From positions 1 to 64,000 of the forward strand of contig CAIYVX010000083.1 in assembly GCA_903929765.1 (NCBI GenBank): a stretch of DNA of 64,000 bases, given 5' to 3'. Below are positions 15,767-24,359 of this stretch, one piece after another (positions within the stretch are counted from its first letter, which is position 1; each line of letters starts with the position of its first letter). The position numbers were made by a program, and so were the translations under genes. The notes beneath the pieces are model-generated. The model worked only from the letters and a program-made list of their open reading frames with translations, was not told the DNA's origin and ran no database searches. This DNA comes from an uncultured Planctomycetia bacterium (GTDB lineage: Bacteria > Planctomycetota > Phycisphaerae > FEN-1346 > JAACEH01).

Positions 15767-17572
15767 ATGCGCACCTTTAATGGTCTGTTTTTGGCGGCCG
15801 GCCTGGCGACGGTCTGCAGTTTCGGAGTTCAGGCGGAGACGCCGAACGCGGCGTCGCCGTCCGGCGCGTCGGCGGTGGCGGCCGGCGCGGCCCAGCCAGC
15901 GGAGGCAGTCCCGCCGGCGCCGGCGGGGTTGCCTCTGGCCGCGTTCGCCGTGGCGGGCGTCAGGATCACCTGGTCCAACGGGGCCTCCTGGGACTTTCCG
16001 GACGGTCTCGATCAGGCGCCGCCGCCCCAGCCGCGAACCCAGAACTACTCCCTGACTCTGGCGGGCAAATTCGCGGAACCGGCGACCAGGATCATTAGCA
16101 GCAAGGTGGAAAAGTTGGTGCTGGATTCCGGCGAAGATCTGCTGAAGCAGAATAGTGTGGACTTTTATCCCGCCCTGCGCCAGAAATATGTTGACGGCCA
16201 GCCGCAGGGCGGCCGGGTGTTCACGGCCAACCTCAATCTGCCGTCGCCCAGCGAGAAAACCACGATGATCAAGGAACTCTCGGGCCGGATTTTTTATTCC
16301 ACCCAAAAAAAGAGCAAGATCGTGAATCTGGGCCTGACGGTCTTCGAGGACGGCGCCAAAGGAACCGTGTTCGACGCCAAGATCGCGGGGATCGAAGAGA
16401 TCCCTGGGGGGACCGCCAAGAGGCTGAAGCTCACGCTCAGCGGCCCGGTAGAGTTGCTCGCCAATTTCAAGTTCTATGACGAGGCCGGTGCGGCGTTCAA
16501 AGTTCAGAACGGGGGATGGTTTGTGGGCGAAGATTCGAGAACCTTTTTTTTCAATAAGGCGGAGAGCTTTCCGGCGAAGGGGCGGATCGAAGTTGAGGTT
16601 TATGATAAGCACGAGGCCACCTTCAAACTGGAAAACGTCCCGCTGTTCGGCCGGCCGGAGGTCAACGGTTTCGGCGCCGAGGCGAAAAAACCGCCGGCGC
16701 CACCGTCCGCCGTAGCGGCTGCGGCAAAAAGCTCGGCCAGGCCTGTGGCGGCGCATCCGGTGGCAAACGCGGCCCTGGAGGGCGTGTTCCAGCCGGCGCC
16801 GGAGGGCTTGGGGCTGGTGGCTATGGCGGTGACGGGCTTCGGCATCATCTGGTTCGACCCGGAGGAAGAGGAACAGGCCAAAGTTCCCCAACCGGAGATT
16901 CTGGGCCGACGAGTGGCGGACCAGCGCTCGCTCTACAATCTGCACCTGACGGGCAAGTTCGCCGGACCGGTGTTCAAGATTCTTGGCGCCAAGTTGGATA
17001 AGGCCGTGACGGACTCCGGGGAGAGCCTGGTGGGCCAGAATTCGGGCGTCTTCAATTGGAACCTGTTCCAGACCTGGGAGAACGGCCAACCGCAACCGGC
17101 CAGGTTGTTCCAGGGTTCCCTCTCTCTGGCGGCGCCCAGCGCGAAAGCTGAGACGATCAAGGAATTATCGGGCCGGGTCTTCTATCTCGTCCGTGGAAAA
17201 AGCGGCCGAATGGTAGACGTGGGCTTGGCGGAGTTCAAGGCCGGGGCCAAAGGAACCACGCTCGGGGCCAGGATCAAGTCGATCACCGTTCAAGGGAACG
17301 ACGGTCGGGTACTAAGCCTTACTCTCGACAAAATGATGGAGGAGGTCGGCGAGATCAAGTTTTATGACGCGGCCGGCGTGGCGCTCCCGGTCCGGCCCGC
17401 GGGACAGCTTATGGATGGAAACACCCCTGAATTTAGATTCTACAGCGACGAGCCGTTACCGGCCCAGGGGCGGATCGAGGTGGAAGTTTATGACGACCTG
17501 AAAAAGTTGGTGGCGCCGTTCCGGCTGGAAAACGTGCCGCTGTACGGCCGGCCGGTCAGGCCGGGGGCGTAG
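15767..17572 (+). CDS. secreted protein made of two copies of an unrecognised ~240-residue module
   Basis: This 601-residue protein starts with a signal peptide (MRTFNGLFLAAGLATVCSFG, cleaved near VQA). Two homologous modules follow: residues about 45-300 and about 340-600. Matching blocks are LAAFAVAGVRITW / LVAMAVTGFGIIW, YSLTLAGKFAEPATRI / YNLHLTGKFAGPVFKI, IKELSGRIFYSTQ / IKELSGRVFYLVR, and GRIEVEVYD...FKLENVPLFGRP / GRIEVEVYD...FRLENVPLYGRP. The modules are mostly beta strand. They are joined by an Ala/Pro-rich linker. I recognise no family. It is likely periplasmic or surface-bound. Confidence 0.75.
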   Translation: MRTFNGLFLAAGLATVCSFGVQAETPNAASPSGASAVAAGAAQPAEAVPPAPAGLPLAAFAVAGVRITWSNGASWDFPDGLDQAPPPQPRTQNYSLTLAGKFAEPATRIISSKVEKLVLDSGEDLLKQNSVDFYPALRQKYVDGQPQGGRVFTANLNLPSPSEKTTMIKELSGRIFYSTQKKSKIVNLGLTVFEDGAKGTVFDAKIAGIEEIPGGTAKRLKLTLSGPVELLANFKFYDEAGAAFKVQNGGWFVGEDSRTFFFNKAESFPAKGRIEVEVYDKHEATFKLENVPLFGRPEVNGFGAEAKKPPAPPSAVAAAAKSSARPVAAHPVANAALEGVFQPAPEGLGLVAMAVTGFGIIWFDPEEEEQAKVPQPEILGRRVADQRSLYNLHLTGKFAGPVFKILGAKLDKAVTDSGESLVGQNSGVFNWNLFQTWENGQPQPARLFQGSLSLAAPSAKAETIKELSGRVFYLVRGKSGRMVDVGLAEFKAGAKGTTLGARIKSITVQGNDGRVLSLTLDKMMEEVGEIKFYDAAGVALPVRPAGQLMDGNTPEFRFYSDEPLPAQGRIEVEVYDDLKKLVAPFRLENVPLYGRPVRPGA

Positions 17573-17636
17573 GGAGGGAGAACCTGCATGGCCACGCAAG
17601 CGTGATCCCTTCCACCCGCCGCACAATAAAGAAGAA

Positions 17637-17682
17637 CACACTTTGGTCCCGACTTCGTCGGGCCTCCAAAGTGTGGCACCCC
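17637..17682. repeat. family C palindrome
   Basis: CACACTTTGGTCCCGACTTC to its inverted partner CCAAAGTGTGG, then CACCC. Copies with different inner stems are at 31447-31485 and 50304-50348. Confidence 0.85.
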
Positions 17683-17694
17683 GCATTCACACTT

Positions 17695-17775
17695 TCAGGC
17701 GCGGAGGACGGCGGCGAGGTTGGATTGAAGGGCGGCGAGGAGGCGCTGTTGGAAGGCGTCGGCCGTCAGGACAAC
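17695..17775 (-). pseudogene. stranded second copy of a pheT 3' end
   Basis: On the minus strand the last 26 or so codons read LTADAFQQRLLAALQSNLAA and end VLRA before TGA (complement of 17695-17697). This looks like an ordinary bacterial PheT C-terminus. It matches ADAFQQRILMAL of the intact pheT 2 kb upstream, with about 20 of 22 bases shared around that block. The codons are G/C-rich like the body of pheT. Upstream of about 17775 the match ends. Identification rests on a short stretch. Confidence 0.6.
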
Positions 17776-17872
17776 CCTAGCACTAGCCTTCACCTTGTGG
17801 CTCCCGTGTCCACTGAGACCGAGGCCTGGAACTATTCTTATTCTGCCGGTCTGCCTCTTTAAAGCAGCAGTT

Positions 17873-19342
17873 TCAGCGGCGAATGGTCTTCATTAGGTCC
17901 TGTAGGTTGTCCTTCGCCCCATATTGCTTCAACACTTTTTCCACTTCTTGCCAGCCGCGAGGTGAGACATCACCGTACTTGACCATGTACGCCATAGGGG
18001 TGTATCCCTCGTTGCTCTTTGCATTGAAATCCATACCCTTAGTACCGGCGTACTCAAGCACGGGTATCTCTTGTAATCGGGCAGCACAATGTACTATGGT
18101 AGTACCCTTACTATTGAAATCATTGTTGAACCCCCAGCGGGTGTCGATTTTCGCTCCATTCTCAACCATGACTTTGAGTGTTTTGAGCTTTTGGTCGGCA
18201 CTCTTTTCCGGGTCTTGGGCCGCCATTTCCCAAGGGGTTATTCCGAAACCGTCGCGAAGATTCGGATCTGCGCCCTTCTGCATGAGGAGGGCGACCGCAT
18301 CCGGACATTTGCGCACGGCCACGGTGAGAGGTGTTTGGTATTCATCGTGGATGCGCTGTAGTTTATCTGCAGCAAATGGCTTGTTCGCGGGTACACCCTT
18401 ATCCAGAAGCAGGCTTACGACATCAAGCCAATTGTTCTCAAGAGCGCGGCGTAGCGGAACGTAATTTTCAGGATCGGGAGTGTTGAGCTTATCATTGTAT
18501 AATCCAGACTGGATTAGTTCCACTGCTTTTGCGTGGTTGGTGTTGTTGGTACTCACTTCGCGCCACATGCTATCGTGGTAGAAAACCTCATAACCAAGCG
18601 CTCGGCCAAGCTCATTGTTCTCTGGTTTTGTATGGCCGAAACCAAAGTAGAGCGCAACCACAAGAGCTATTGCCAGCAGAATCAAGCCGCAGCAACCAAA
18701 GGTCTTTTTCCCTGCTGGTCCAGCCTTACCACTAGGTGGGCTTGGGCTCTTTGGTTCCTTTGTTGGCGTGATAGGGACAACTTCGCTGGGCGTGTGATTC
18801 TCCGTCGTGGCCATCACCTGAGGCTCGTTCGTCTTCTTGACTTCCTCGGTTTTGGCTTTCTTCGCTTCCCCCTCCTCCTTCGCCTCCCGCATTCCTCTCT
18901 GAAACTCCGAGACGGTGTGTTGTATTGAATTGGTAAATAAGCCCAGAGTCTGCCGTATTGGGTCGAGTGGTTTTGTGGGAGCAGCGGCTTGGGGTGCTGT
19001 AGCCGGTGGGGACGCCAATTCTGCAAACGGATCCGCTTCGGGCAGCAGCCCTGGGATGCTACTGGCGCGTTTCCAAACCTGTTGGTCGGTCGAAATCTCC
19101 ATCTCCGATTTGAGTTTACCTTCGGCGGCTGCCGCTTTGAGCTTGTCGGCCGTCAGAGGTCCAATCGTCTTGCCGTTGGCGCGAACGTAGTAGTCCTTTG
19201 TGTCGGTTGAGGGTAGTAGCCCTTCGGTCTGTTCAGCGGCGACAAGAAATGTCGTGCCGCAAGCCGGGCACTTTCCTTTGCGACCCACCGCAGTATCGGG
19301 CACTTTAAGCGATTTCTGACACGCCGGGCATTTCGTCACCAT
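17873..19342 (-). CDS. zinc-ribbon, GYF-like and ankyrin-repeat membrane protein
   Basis: The start at 19342 (MVTKCPACQKSL) has GGGAGG six bases before it; the frame is open further upstream only by chance and would overlap pheT. Of 489 residues: an N-terminal zinc ribbon (CPAC and CPACG, about 5-28), a GYF_2-type domain (YYVRANGKTIGPLTADKLKA, about 50-100), a charged Glu/Lys linker, one membrane segment (CCGLILLAIALVVALYFGFG, about residue 225), then ankyrin-like repeats (VVSLLLDKGVPANK, VALLMQKGADPNLRDGFGIT). It is AT-richer than its neighbours. Probably a membrane-anchored protein-interaction module; role unknown. Confidence 0.8.
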   Translation of the reverse strand: MVTKCPACQKSLKVPDTAVGRKGKCPACGTTFLVAAEQTEGLLPSTDTKDYYVRANGKTIGPLTADKLKAAAAEGKLKSEMEISTDQQVWKRASSIPGLLPEADPFAELASPPATAPQAAAPTKPLDPIRQTLGLFTNSIQHTVSEFQRGMREAKEEGEAKKAKTEEVKKTNEPQVMATTENHTPSEVVPITPTKEPKSPSPPSGKAGPAGKKTFGCCGLILLAIALVVALYFGFGHTKPENNELGRALGYEVFYHDSMWREVSTNNTNHAKAVELIQSGLYNDKLNTPDPENYVPLRRALENNWLDVVSLLLDKGVPANKPFAADKLQRIHDEYQTPLTVAVRKCPDAVALLMQKGADPNLRDGFGITPWEMAAQDPEKSADQKLKTLKVMVENGAKIDTRWGFNNDFNSKGTTIVHCAARLQEIPVLEYAGTKGMDFNAKSNEGYTPMAYMVKYGDVSPRGWQEVEKVLKQYGAKDNLQDLMKTIRR

Positions 19343-19406
19343 AACGCGCCTCCCGTTGATTTGAGTGGGACGGATGTTGCTGCATGATTCGTTGCACAAA
19401 ATCCTC

Positions 19407-21704
19407 CTATCCCTGTTGCATACGATGCTCTGGGCATGCGCCTGTCGGCAAACACGTTTCACCACATATCTCGCAGTAACGTCGTGCCTGCCATCCGCTC
19501 CGACCATTGTGCGAGTGGGGTCCGCATGTATTCTGGTTGCAGTATTGGCATGGCTGAAGTTTCAATAGGGTTCGGTTGCATCCGACGATTATTCCATCGC
19601 CAACTTGCAGTTCTTCTCCGCAACAACGGCAATACTTGCCGCGCCAGTAACGCACCGGAGCTCCACAACATGGTTCCGGATTGGAGTCAACCCCGCCTGG
19701 AATGTTGAGCCGCCTGAGTGCCATGAGAATACGCTGCTGGAAGGCGTCGGCTTCCTCATCAATCAATGTTGTTACTGGATTTCGAAAACGAAGTCGCAGG
19801 ACAACCTGTTTTCTGCCAACCGGTACCTTATTTCCGCGATAGAGGCTGACGAAACTAACATCCTCCAACTCTTCGACATGTGCCGCGCTGATGCATTCCA
19901 AGATTGATTGCCAGAGAACCGGCTCATCAAACTCCAGGGCCAGGTCGCGTTCGATGGCGGGAAACTGCGGCAGCGGCTGGAAGCGCGGCGTGAGGACCGC
20001 AGCGGCGATCAGCGGGTCGAGATCGAATTCGGCGAGCCACGGCTTGTGACGGAATTTGTATTTCTCCGAGAGCGCCGGGCCGAGCAGCCCGCAGAACCCG
20101 ATCGCCTTTCCATTCAACAAAATGTCGGCCTGCCAATCGGCGTCGAGTTCCGCGACGCGCGCGGTCGGAGCCAGGGCCAGCGCCGGGCCTAGACCGAGAC
20201 GCGCGGAGAGTTCTTCGAGCAGGCCTTTGGCGGCTTCGGGTTCGTCGTCGGTGAGGAGGGCCAGGCGCACGGCTTCCAGCGGCGGGCGGTCCGCGCCGGC
20301 GTCACAAAAGCTGCGGGCGATTTCGAAAAAGGAAATTTCCTGGCGGCCGGCGTCCTGGTTGGCCCGCTTGACGGCCAGCAGTCCGGCCAGGACGCTCTTG
20401 CGGACGAAGGCCGGGGCGGCCAGGGCGGTGACGCGGGTCGAGAGCGGCGCTGAAGCGTCGCCGGGCGAGAACAGGGCGGCGCTCTCGGCGTCGGTCAGGG
20501 TGATGGTGATCGATTCCTGGTACCCGGCGGCCGTGAGAACGTTCTGGACGGTGCTGGTGACGGTTTCGCGGCGGTTGGTTTGCGGCGCTGCCGTGGGAAT
20601 GGCTTTCAGATACGGCACTTTTTCGTAGCCCCAGAGGCGGGCGATTTCCTCGATCAGGTCGATTTCGCGCGTGAGGTCGCGGCGGAAGGCCGGCGGTGAG
20701 ACTACGACCGTGTCGGCGGTTTCGGAAGCCACGGTCACGCCGATGGCGCGGAGAATGCGCAGCGTTTCCTTTCGCGGCACGTCGACGCCGAGAACGCGGG
20801 CGATCTGAGCGATGCGGAACTGGACGGACCGCGCGGCGGGCTTGGGTTGGGACACGTCGATCAGGCCGCGGGCGATTTTTCCGCCGGCGACTTCCTGAAT
20901 CAACCGGGCGGCGCGGCGGCTGGCCCATTCGACGCCGTCGAAGTCTACGCCGCGCTCGAAACGGTAACTGGAATCGCTCATCAGTTGCGTGGCCCGGGCC
21001 GTGGTGCGGACGCTCAACTGGTCGAACATGGCCGATTCGAGGAGCAAGTCGGTGGTGGCGGCGGTGACTTCGCTGTCGGCGCCGCCCATGATGCCGGCCA
21101 GGGCGACGGGGCCGCGGGCGTCAGCGATCAGGAGGTCGCGGGGGCGAAGCTCGTGGCGGGTATGGTCGATGGCGGTGAAGGGTTCGCCCTGGGCGGCGCG
21201 GCGGACGATGATGCGGTGCTCGGCCAGGCGGGCGAAGTCGAAGGCGTGGAGCGGCTGGCCGTGTTCGTAGAGGACGAAGTTGGTCACGTCGACGACGTTG
21301 TTGACGGAGCGGAGGCCGACGGCGGCGAGACGTTCGACGAGCCAGGCGGGGCTGGGGCCGACCTTGAGGCCGGTGATGACGCGAGCGGTGTAGCGCGGGC
21401 AGCCGACGAAGTCAGCGACTTCGACGCGGGCGAGTTCGGCGACGGGCTTGGTCTCTTCAGTGAAACCGATTTCCGGCATAACGAATTCGCTGCCGGTGAG
21501 GGCGGCCAGTTCGCGGGCGATGCCGAGGTGGCCGAGGCAGTCGGGGCGGTTACTCGTCACTTCGACCACCAGCCGCGCATCGCCGCCGGGGAGTTCTTCG
21601 ACGGAATCGACGTTGAGTCCGGCCATGGTCAGGCGGCGCACGGCCTCGTCGCGCGGGCCGGCGTATTTGACGTATTGGAGCAGCCAGTTCCAGGAGATGT
21701 TCAT
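19407..21704 (-). CDS. pheT: phenylalanine-tRNA ligase beta subunit with Cys-rich C-terminal extension
   Basis: This beta subunit of 765 residues joins the alpha subunit (not in the window) to charge tRNA-Phe. The N-terminus (MNISWNWLLQYVKY) leads straight into VEVTSNRPDCLGHLGIAREL at about residue 48, so the EMAP/OB tRNA-binding B2 insert is missing. B3/B4 (about 120-330), B5 and the core follow, then a ferredoxin-fold anticodon-binding domain ending ADAFQQRILMALRRLNIPGG near 690. After it come 75 unusual residues with about 12 Cys (PCCGAPVRYWRGKYCRCCG; CQYCNQNTCG; YCEICGETC), which look like two zinc ribbons. The last about 165 codons (19407-19910) are AT-richer than the rest. Confidence 0.93.
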   Translation of the reverse strand: MNISWNWLLQYVKYAGPRDEAVRRLTMAGLNVDSVEELPGGDARLVVEVTSNRPDCLGHLGIARELAALTGSEFVMPEIGFTEETKPVAELARVEVADFVGCPRYTARVITGLKVGPSPAWLVERLAAVGLRSVNNVVDVTNFVLYEHGQPLHAFDFARLAEHRIIVRRAAQGEPFTAIDHTRHELRPRDLLIADARGPVALAGIMGGADSEVTAATTDLLLESAMFDQLSVRTTARATQLMSDSSYRFERGVDFDGVEWASRRAARLIQEVAGGKIARGLIDVSQPKPAARSVQFRIAQIARVLGVDVPRKETLRILRAIGVTVASETADTVVVSPPAFRRDLTREIDLIEEIARLWGYEKVPYLKAIPTAAPQTNRRETVTSTVQNVLTAAGYQESITITLTDAESAALFSPGDASAPLSTRVTALAAPAFVRKSVLAGLLAVKRANQDAGRQEISFFEIARSFCDAGADRPPLEAVRLALLTDDEPEAAKGLLEELSARLGLGPALALAPTARVAELDADWQADILLNGKAIGFCGLLGPALSEKYKFRHKPWLAEFDLDPLIAAAVLTPRFQPLPQFPAIERDLALEFDEPVLWQSILECISAAHVEELEDVSFVSLYRGNKVPVGRKQVVLRLRFRNPVTTLIDEEADAFQQRILMALRRLNIPGGVDSNPEPCCGAPVRYWRGKYCRCCGEELQVGDGIIVGCNRTLLKLQPCQYCNQNTCGPHSHNGRSGWQARRYCEICGETCLPTGACPEHRMQQG

Positions 21705-21759
21705 GGGGGCGGATTATAGGTTATTGGGGGGTTAAGTCAAGGCGGGTAGCGCGGGGCGG

Positions 21760-22134
21760 TCAGCGTGAGACAGCTTGTTCCTGTGGCGCGGCGGCGGCGG
21801 GCTGGGTCGGCTGCGCGAACGGCGGTTGCGACTGGGCGGCGACGGCGGGGTCGTCGGTGCGGCGGCGGACGTCGCGCAACATGCCCTTGATGCGGTCCTT
21901 GGCGGCGCGCTTCTTCTGTTCGGCCTCTAGCTTCAACTTCTCGGCCATGCCGTCCTGATGCTCTTTCCAGAGGATGAAGCGCTCCTGGTGAATCATCCCG
22001 TTCAGGAGCAGGACGAAAAAGACGAAGACGATGGCGATGGCGAGCCACATCTTCTGGTTATCGGTTATGGGGGCGGGGAAGTTGAGGTGATTAGGCTCAG
22101 CCTGAGAACTCTGGCTGGCTTCGGCTGGCTGCAC
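21760..22134 (-). CDS. small single-pass membrane protein of unknown function
   Basis: A 124-residue protein with one membrane segment (MWLAIAIVFVFFVLLLNGMI, about residues 29-48), a charged helical stretch with EHQDGMAEKLKLEAEQKK, and a Pro/Ala/Gln-rich tail. The first about 15 codons lie in the left arm of a large inverted repeat, so the true start may be the Met at 22050. Its position between DUF116 and pheT on the same strand suggests cotranscription. No family recognised. Confidence 0.6.
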   Translation of the reverse strand: MQPAEASQSSQAEPNHLNFPAPITDNQKMWLAIAIVFVFFVLLLNGMIHQERFILWKEHQDGMAEKLKLEAEQKKRAAKDRIKGMLRDVRRRTDDPAVAAQSQPPFAQPTQPAAAAPQEQAVSR

Positions 22135-22254
22135 GGGCGTCTGGCGTCGTCAGCCTGCATCGCCATATGCAACTGCATATGGCTGCTTCGTCTTCCTAGC
22201 CAGCCGCCCGTTCGCTCAGCCTCGGGCCAACGCCAGAGTTCTCAGACGGAGCCT
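22093..22254. repeat. 160-base imperfect palindrome (cruciform-forming)
   Basis: Two arms of about 80 bases pair along their length. The outer ends are AGGCTCAGCCTGAGAACTCT (22093-22112) and its inverted partner up to 22254. The centre is the perfect palindrome GCCATATGCA-AC-TGCATATGGC (22162-22183). Overall arm identity is about three quarters by eye. It spans the start region of the 124-residue membrane gene and the last bases of the DUF116 gene. Confidence 0.85.
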
Positions 22255-22687
22255 AGCGGATGAAGTATTCGACGGCGCGGCGGACGGCGTCGAAATCGAC
22301 GACGGTGTCCTTGCAGGGACCGTTGGGCGTGCCGATTTCCTGGACCAGGACGGCCTTGGGAAAGAGGGCCTTGATGCCGGCGGAGAGTTCCTTGCCGCAG
22401 GCCACGGCGACGACGGCCTTGATGGCCGGATCGGCGGCTCGCTGGGCGGCGAGGCGGCCGCCGGCCGCGCGGAAGACGTGGACGCCCAGTTCCTCGCCCA
22501 GGGCGATGAAGCGGCAGACGTCGCACTGGCCGCACCGGCGACAACGGCGCAGATCGTCGGCCAGGTTGCAGTCGCACTGGGAGCGCTGGAGGCAGGAGGA
22601 AAAGAGGAGCAGCAACTGGTCGGGCCGACAGCGCCGGCGGCGCAGGCGGACCAGGAGATTGTTGACGAAGATGAGGAGTTTGTTCAT
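22253..22687 (-). CDS. DUF116 family protein
   Basis: A 144-residue Cys-rich protein with CLQRSQCDCN, then CRRCGQCDVCRF, VFRAAGGRLAAQRA, VVAVACGKELSAGI and TPNGPCKDTVVD. These are the typical DUF116 blocks; the cysteines may hold an iron-sulfur cluster or zinc. The gene begins 10 bases after fmt stops, and def lies just before fmt, a gene order known from many bacteria. The function is unknown, but the neighbourhood ties it loosely to formyl-methionine metabolism. Confidence 0.88.
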   Translation of the reverse strand: MNKLLIFVNNLLVRLRRRRCRPDQLLLLFSSCLQRSQCDCNLADDLRRCRRCGQCDVCRFIALGEELGVHVFRAAGGRLAAQRAADPAIKAVVAVACGKELSAGIKALFPKAVLVQEIGTPNGPCKDTVVDFDAVRRAVEYFIR

Positions 22688-22697
22688 CGCGAGGCCT

Positions 22698-23657
22698 CTA
22701 ATGAGCGTGCAGACCGAGAACCGTGCCGGGACGAAGCTGGTGGCCGTTGCAGAAGGCCTCGGCCGACATGGTCTTGCCGGATTCCGGTTTCAATGATAAC
22801 AATTCGAGCGTGCCTTCGCCGGCGGCGACGCGCAGGGCGCGGCCGGTTTCGATAATCGTGCCGGGAACCAGGCCGGGGTTGGCCGGGGCGTCGTGCGGCA
22901 GGGCTTTTTCAATAATGATACGGCGGCAACCGTGGTCGGGGCGGCAGAGGTGAGTGAAGGCGCCGGGCCAGGGCTGAAGGCCGCGGACGAGGCCGTCGAG
23001 CCGGGCGGCGCTCAGAGTCCAGTCGATCAGGCCGTCGTCCTTGCGCAGTTTGGGGGCCAGGGTGGCCAGGCTCACGTCCTGGGGCTGGGGGCGATGGGTT
23101 CCGGCGGCCAATTGGCGGAGAACGTCGGCGACGAGTTCAGCGCCGAGCGGGGCCAGACGGTCGAGAAGTTCACCGGCGGTTTCGCGCGGGCCGATGGCCA
23201 GAGCGCGGCGGCCGAGGACGTCGCCGGCGTCGATTTGCGGCGCTAGGTACATGACGCTGACGCCGGACTCGCTCAGGCCGCGAATGACGGCCCAGTTGGC
23301 CGGGGCAGCGCCGCGAAGCTGCGGCAGGAGCGAGGCGTGGAGGTTAATCGCCCCCAGGGGCGGCAGGGCGCACATGTCCGCCGGCACCTTCTGGCCGTAG
23401 GCGATGGCCAGGAGCACGTCCGGGGTCAGCTCGGCGACCTGGCGCAGCATGTCGGGCGTGGCCAGCCGCTCGGGCTGGAGGACCGGGACGGCGGCGTCGA
23501 GGGCGGCCTGTTTGATGCGGTTGACGTGGAGCCGCCGACCGCGGCCGGCCGGGCGGTCGGGCTGGGTGATGAGCGCGGGGACTTCGTGGCCGCCATGGAG
23601 CAAGGCGGCAACGGTGGGCAGAGCGAAGTCGCCGGAGGCGGCGAGGAGGATTCTCAT
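22698..23657 (-). CDS. fmt: methionyl-tRNA formyltransferase
   Basis: Formylates Met-tRNA(fMet) with 10-formyl-tetrahydrofolate for initiation. The start at 23657 gives MRILLAASGDFALPTVAALL, the family N-terminus; the frame's extra nine codons upstream are not conserved. The catalytic region INLHASLLPQLRGAAPANWA (about residues 105-125) is intact, and SGVSVMYLAPQIDAGDVLG follows. The C-terminal OB-like domain runs from about 205. At 319 residues it has normal length. Operon with def and DUF116. Confidence 0.96.
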   Translation of the reverse strand: MRILLAASGDFALPTVAALLHGGHEVPALITQPDRPAGRGRRLHVNRIKQAALDAAVPVLQPERLATPDMLRQVAELTPDVLLAIAYGQKVPADMCALPPLGAINLHASLLPQLRGAAPANWAVIRGLSESGVSVMYLAPQIDAGDVLGRRALAIGPRETAGELLDRLAPLGAELVADVLRQLAAGTHRPQPQDVSLATLAPKLRKDDGLIDWTLSAARLDGLVRGLQPWPGAFTHLCRPDHGCRRIIIEKALPHDAPANPGLVPGTIIETGRALRVAAGEGTLELLSLKPESGKTMSAEAFCNGHQLRPGTVLGLHAH

Positions 23658-23712
23658 GGCTAAACTCTCAAGGAACAACAACACGTCAAGGGTGACTTGA
23701 TAGCAACAGGTG

Positions 23713-23797
23713 CACCCTCACCCTACCCTCTCCCGTCAAGGGAGAGGGGTGAAGAAGCAACAACAACAGCAGGGCAGAGATAAACTCTGCCCCTACG
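23713..23797. repeat. family A palindrome plus F-like hairpin
   Basis: CCCTCACCCTACCCTCTCCC with its inverted partner (23713-23757), a CAA/CAG tract, then GGGCAGAGATAAACTCTGCCC (about 23773-23793). It lies between def and fmt. No gene within. Confidence 0.85.
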
Positions 23798-24359
23798 AAC
23801 TCCGGCGGCGCTTCGGCTTCGGTTCCTCGACCTCGGCGGCCTTGGGGGCTTCGGCCTCGGCCGGGCGACGGAGTTCGAGCATTTTCAGCGCCCGGCGATG
23901 GGCCAGCCGTTGCACCATGCTCATTTTGTGGATCAGGAGCGAGCCGTTGAGGTGATCGACTTCGTGTTGGACGGCGCGGGCCGGAAGGCCCTCGGCTTCG
24001 AGGGTGTGCACCTGGCCGTCGAGATCCTGGAAGCGGACCTTGACGTGCTGGGCGCGGCTGACTTCGATGAAAATGCCGGGGAAACTGAGGCAGCCTTCTT
24101 CGCCGACCTCGTTGCCGGAGAGTTCGAGGATTTCGGGATTGATCATGACCAATTCTGCTTCGGGCTTGTGGTCCGGGTCGCAGTTCATGACGCAGATGCG
24201 GAGCGAGAGGCCGGCCTGCGGCCCGGCGAGGCCGACGCCGTTGGCCTCGTACATAATCTCGAACATGCGGCGGGCCAGGTCGCGGAGGCCGGGGTCGAAC
24301 TTTTCGATCCGGGGGGTGGGGCGGGAGAGGATTTCGCTTGGGTAACAGACAACATTCAC
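23793..24359 (-). CDS. def: peptide deformylase
   Basis: Removes the formyl group from new proteins; Fe/Zn metalloenzyme of 188 residues. Motif I GVGLAGPQAGLS (about 40-52), motif II EEGCLSFPG with the metal Cys, and motif III QHEVDHLNG with HExxH-type metal ligands (HEVDH) are all present. After the catalytic domain there is an about 30-residue charged tail (PAEAEAPKAAEVEEPKPKRR) not needed for activity. The last bases touch the F-like hairpin at 23773-23793. Confidence 0.96.
   Translation of the reverse strand: MNVVCYPSEILSRPTPRIEKFDPGLRDLARRMFEIMYEANGVGLAGPQAGLSLRICVMNCDPDHKPEAELVMINPEILELSGNEVGEEGCLSFPGIFIEVSRAQHVKVRFQDLDGQVHTLEAEGLPARAVQHEVDHLNGSLLIHKMSMVQRLAHRRALKMLELRRPAEAEAPKAAEVEEPKPKRRRSS

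Larger units (their letters stand above)
17573..17872. other. 300-base gap with a family C palindrome and a stranded pheT tail
   Basis: The gap holds a family C palindrome at 17637-17682 (CACACTTTGG ... CCAAAGTGTGGCACCC) and, on the minus strand, the stranded pheT end at 17695-17775. The remainder (17776-17872) has no recognised content. An 86-codon plus-strand frame across it is not a gene. Confidence 0.75.

Noticed and set aside
17602-17862. 86-codon plus-strand frame after the two-module gene
   Set aside because: It reads through a family C palindrome and the antisense of the stranded pheT tail.
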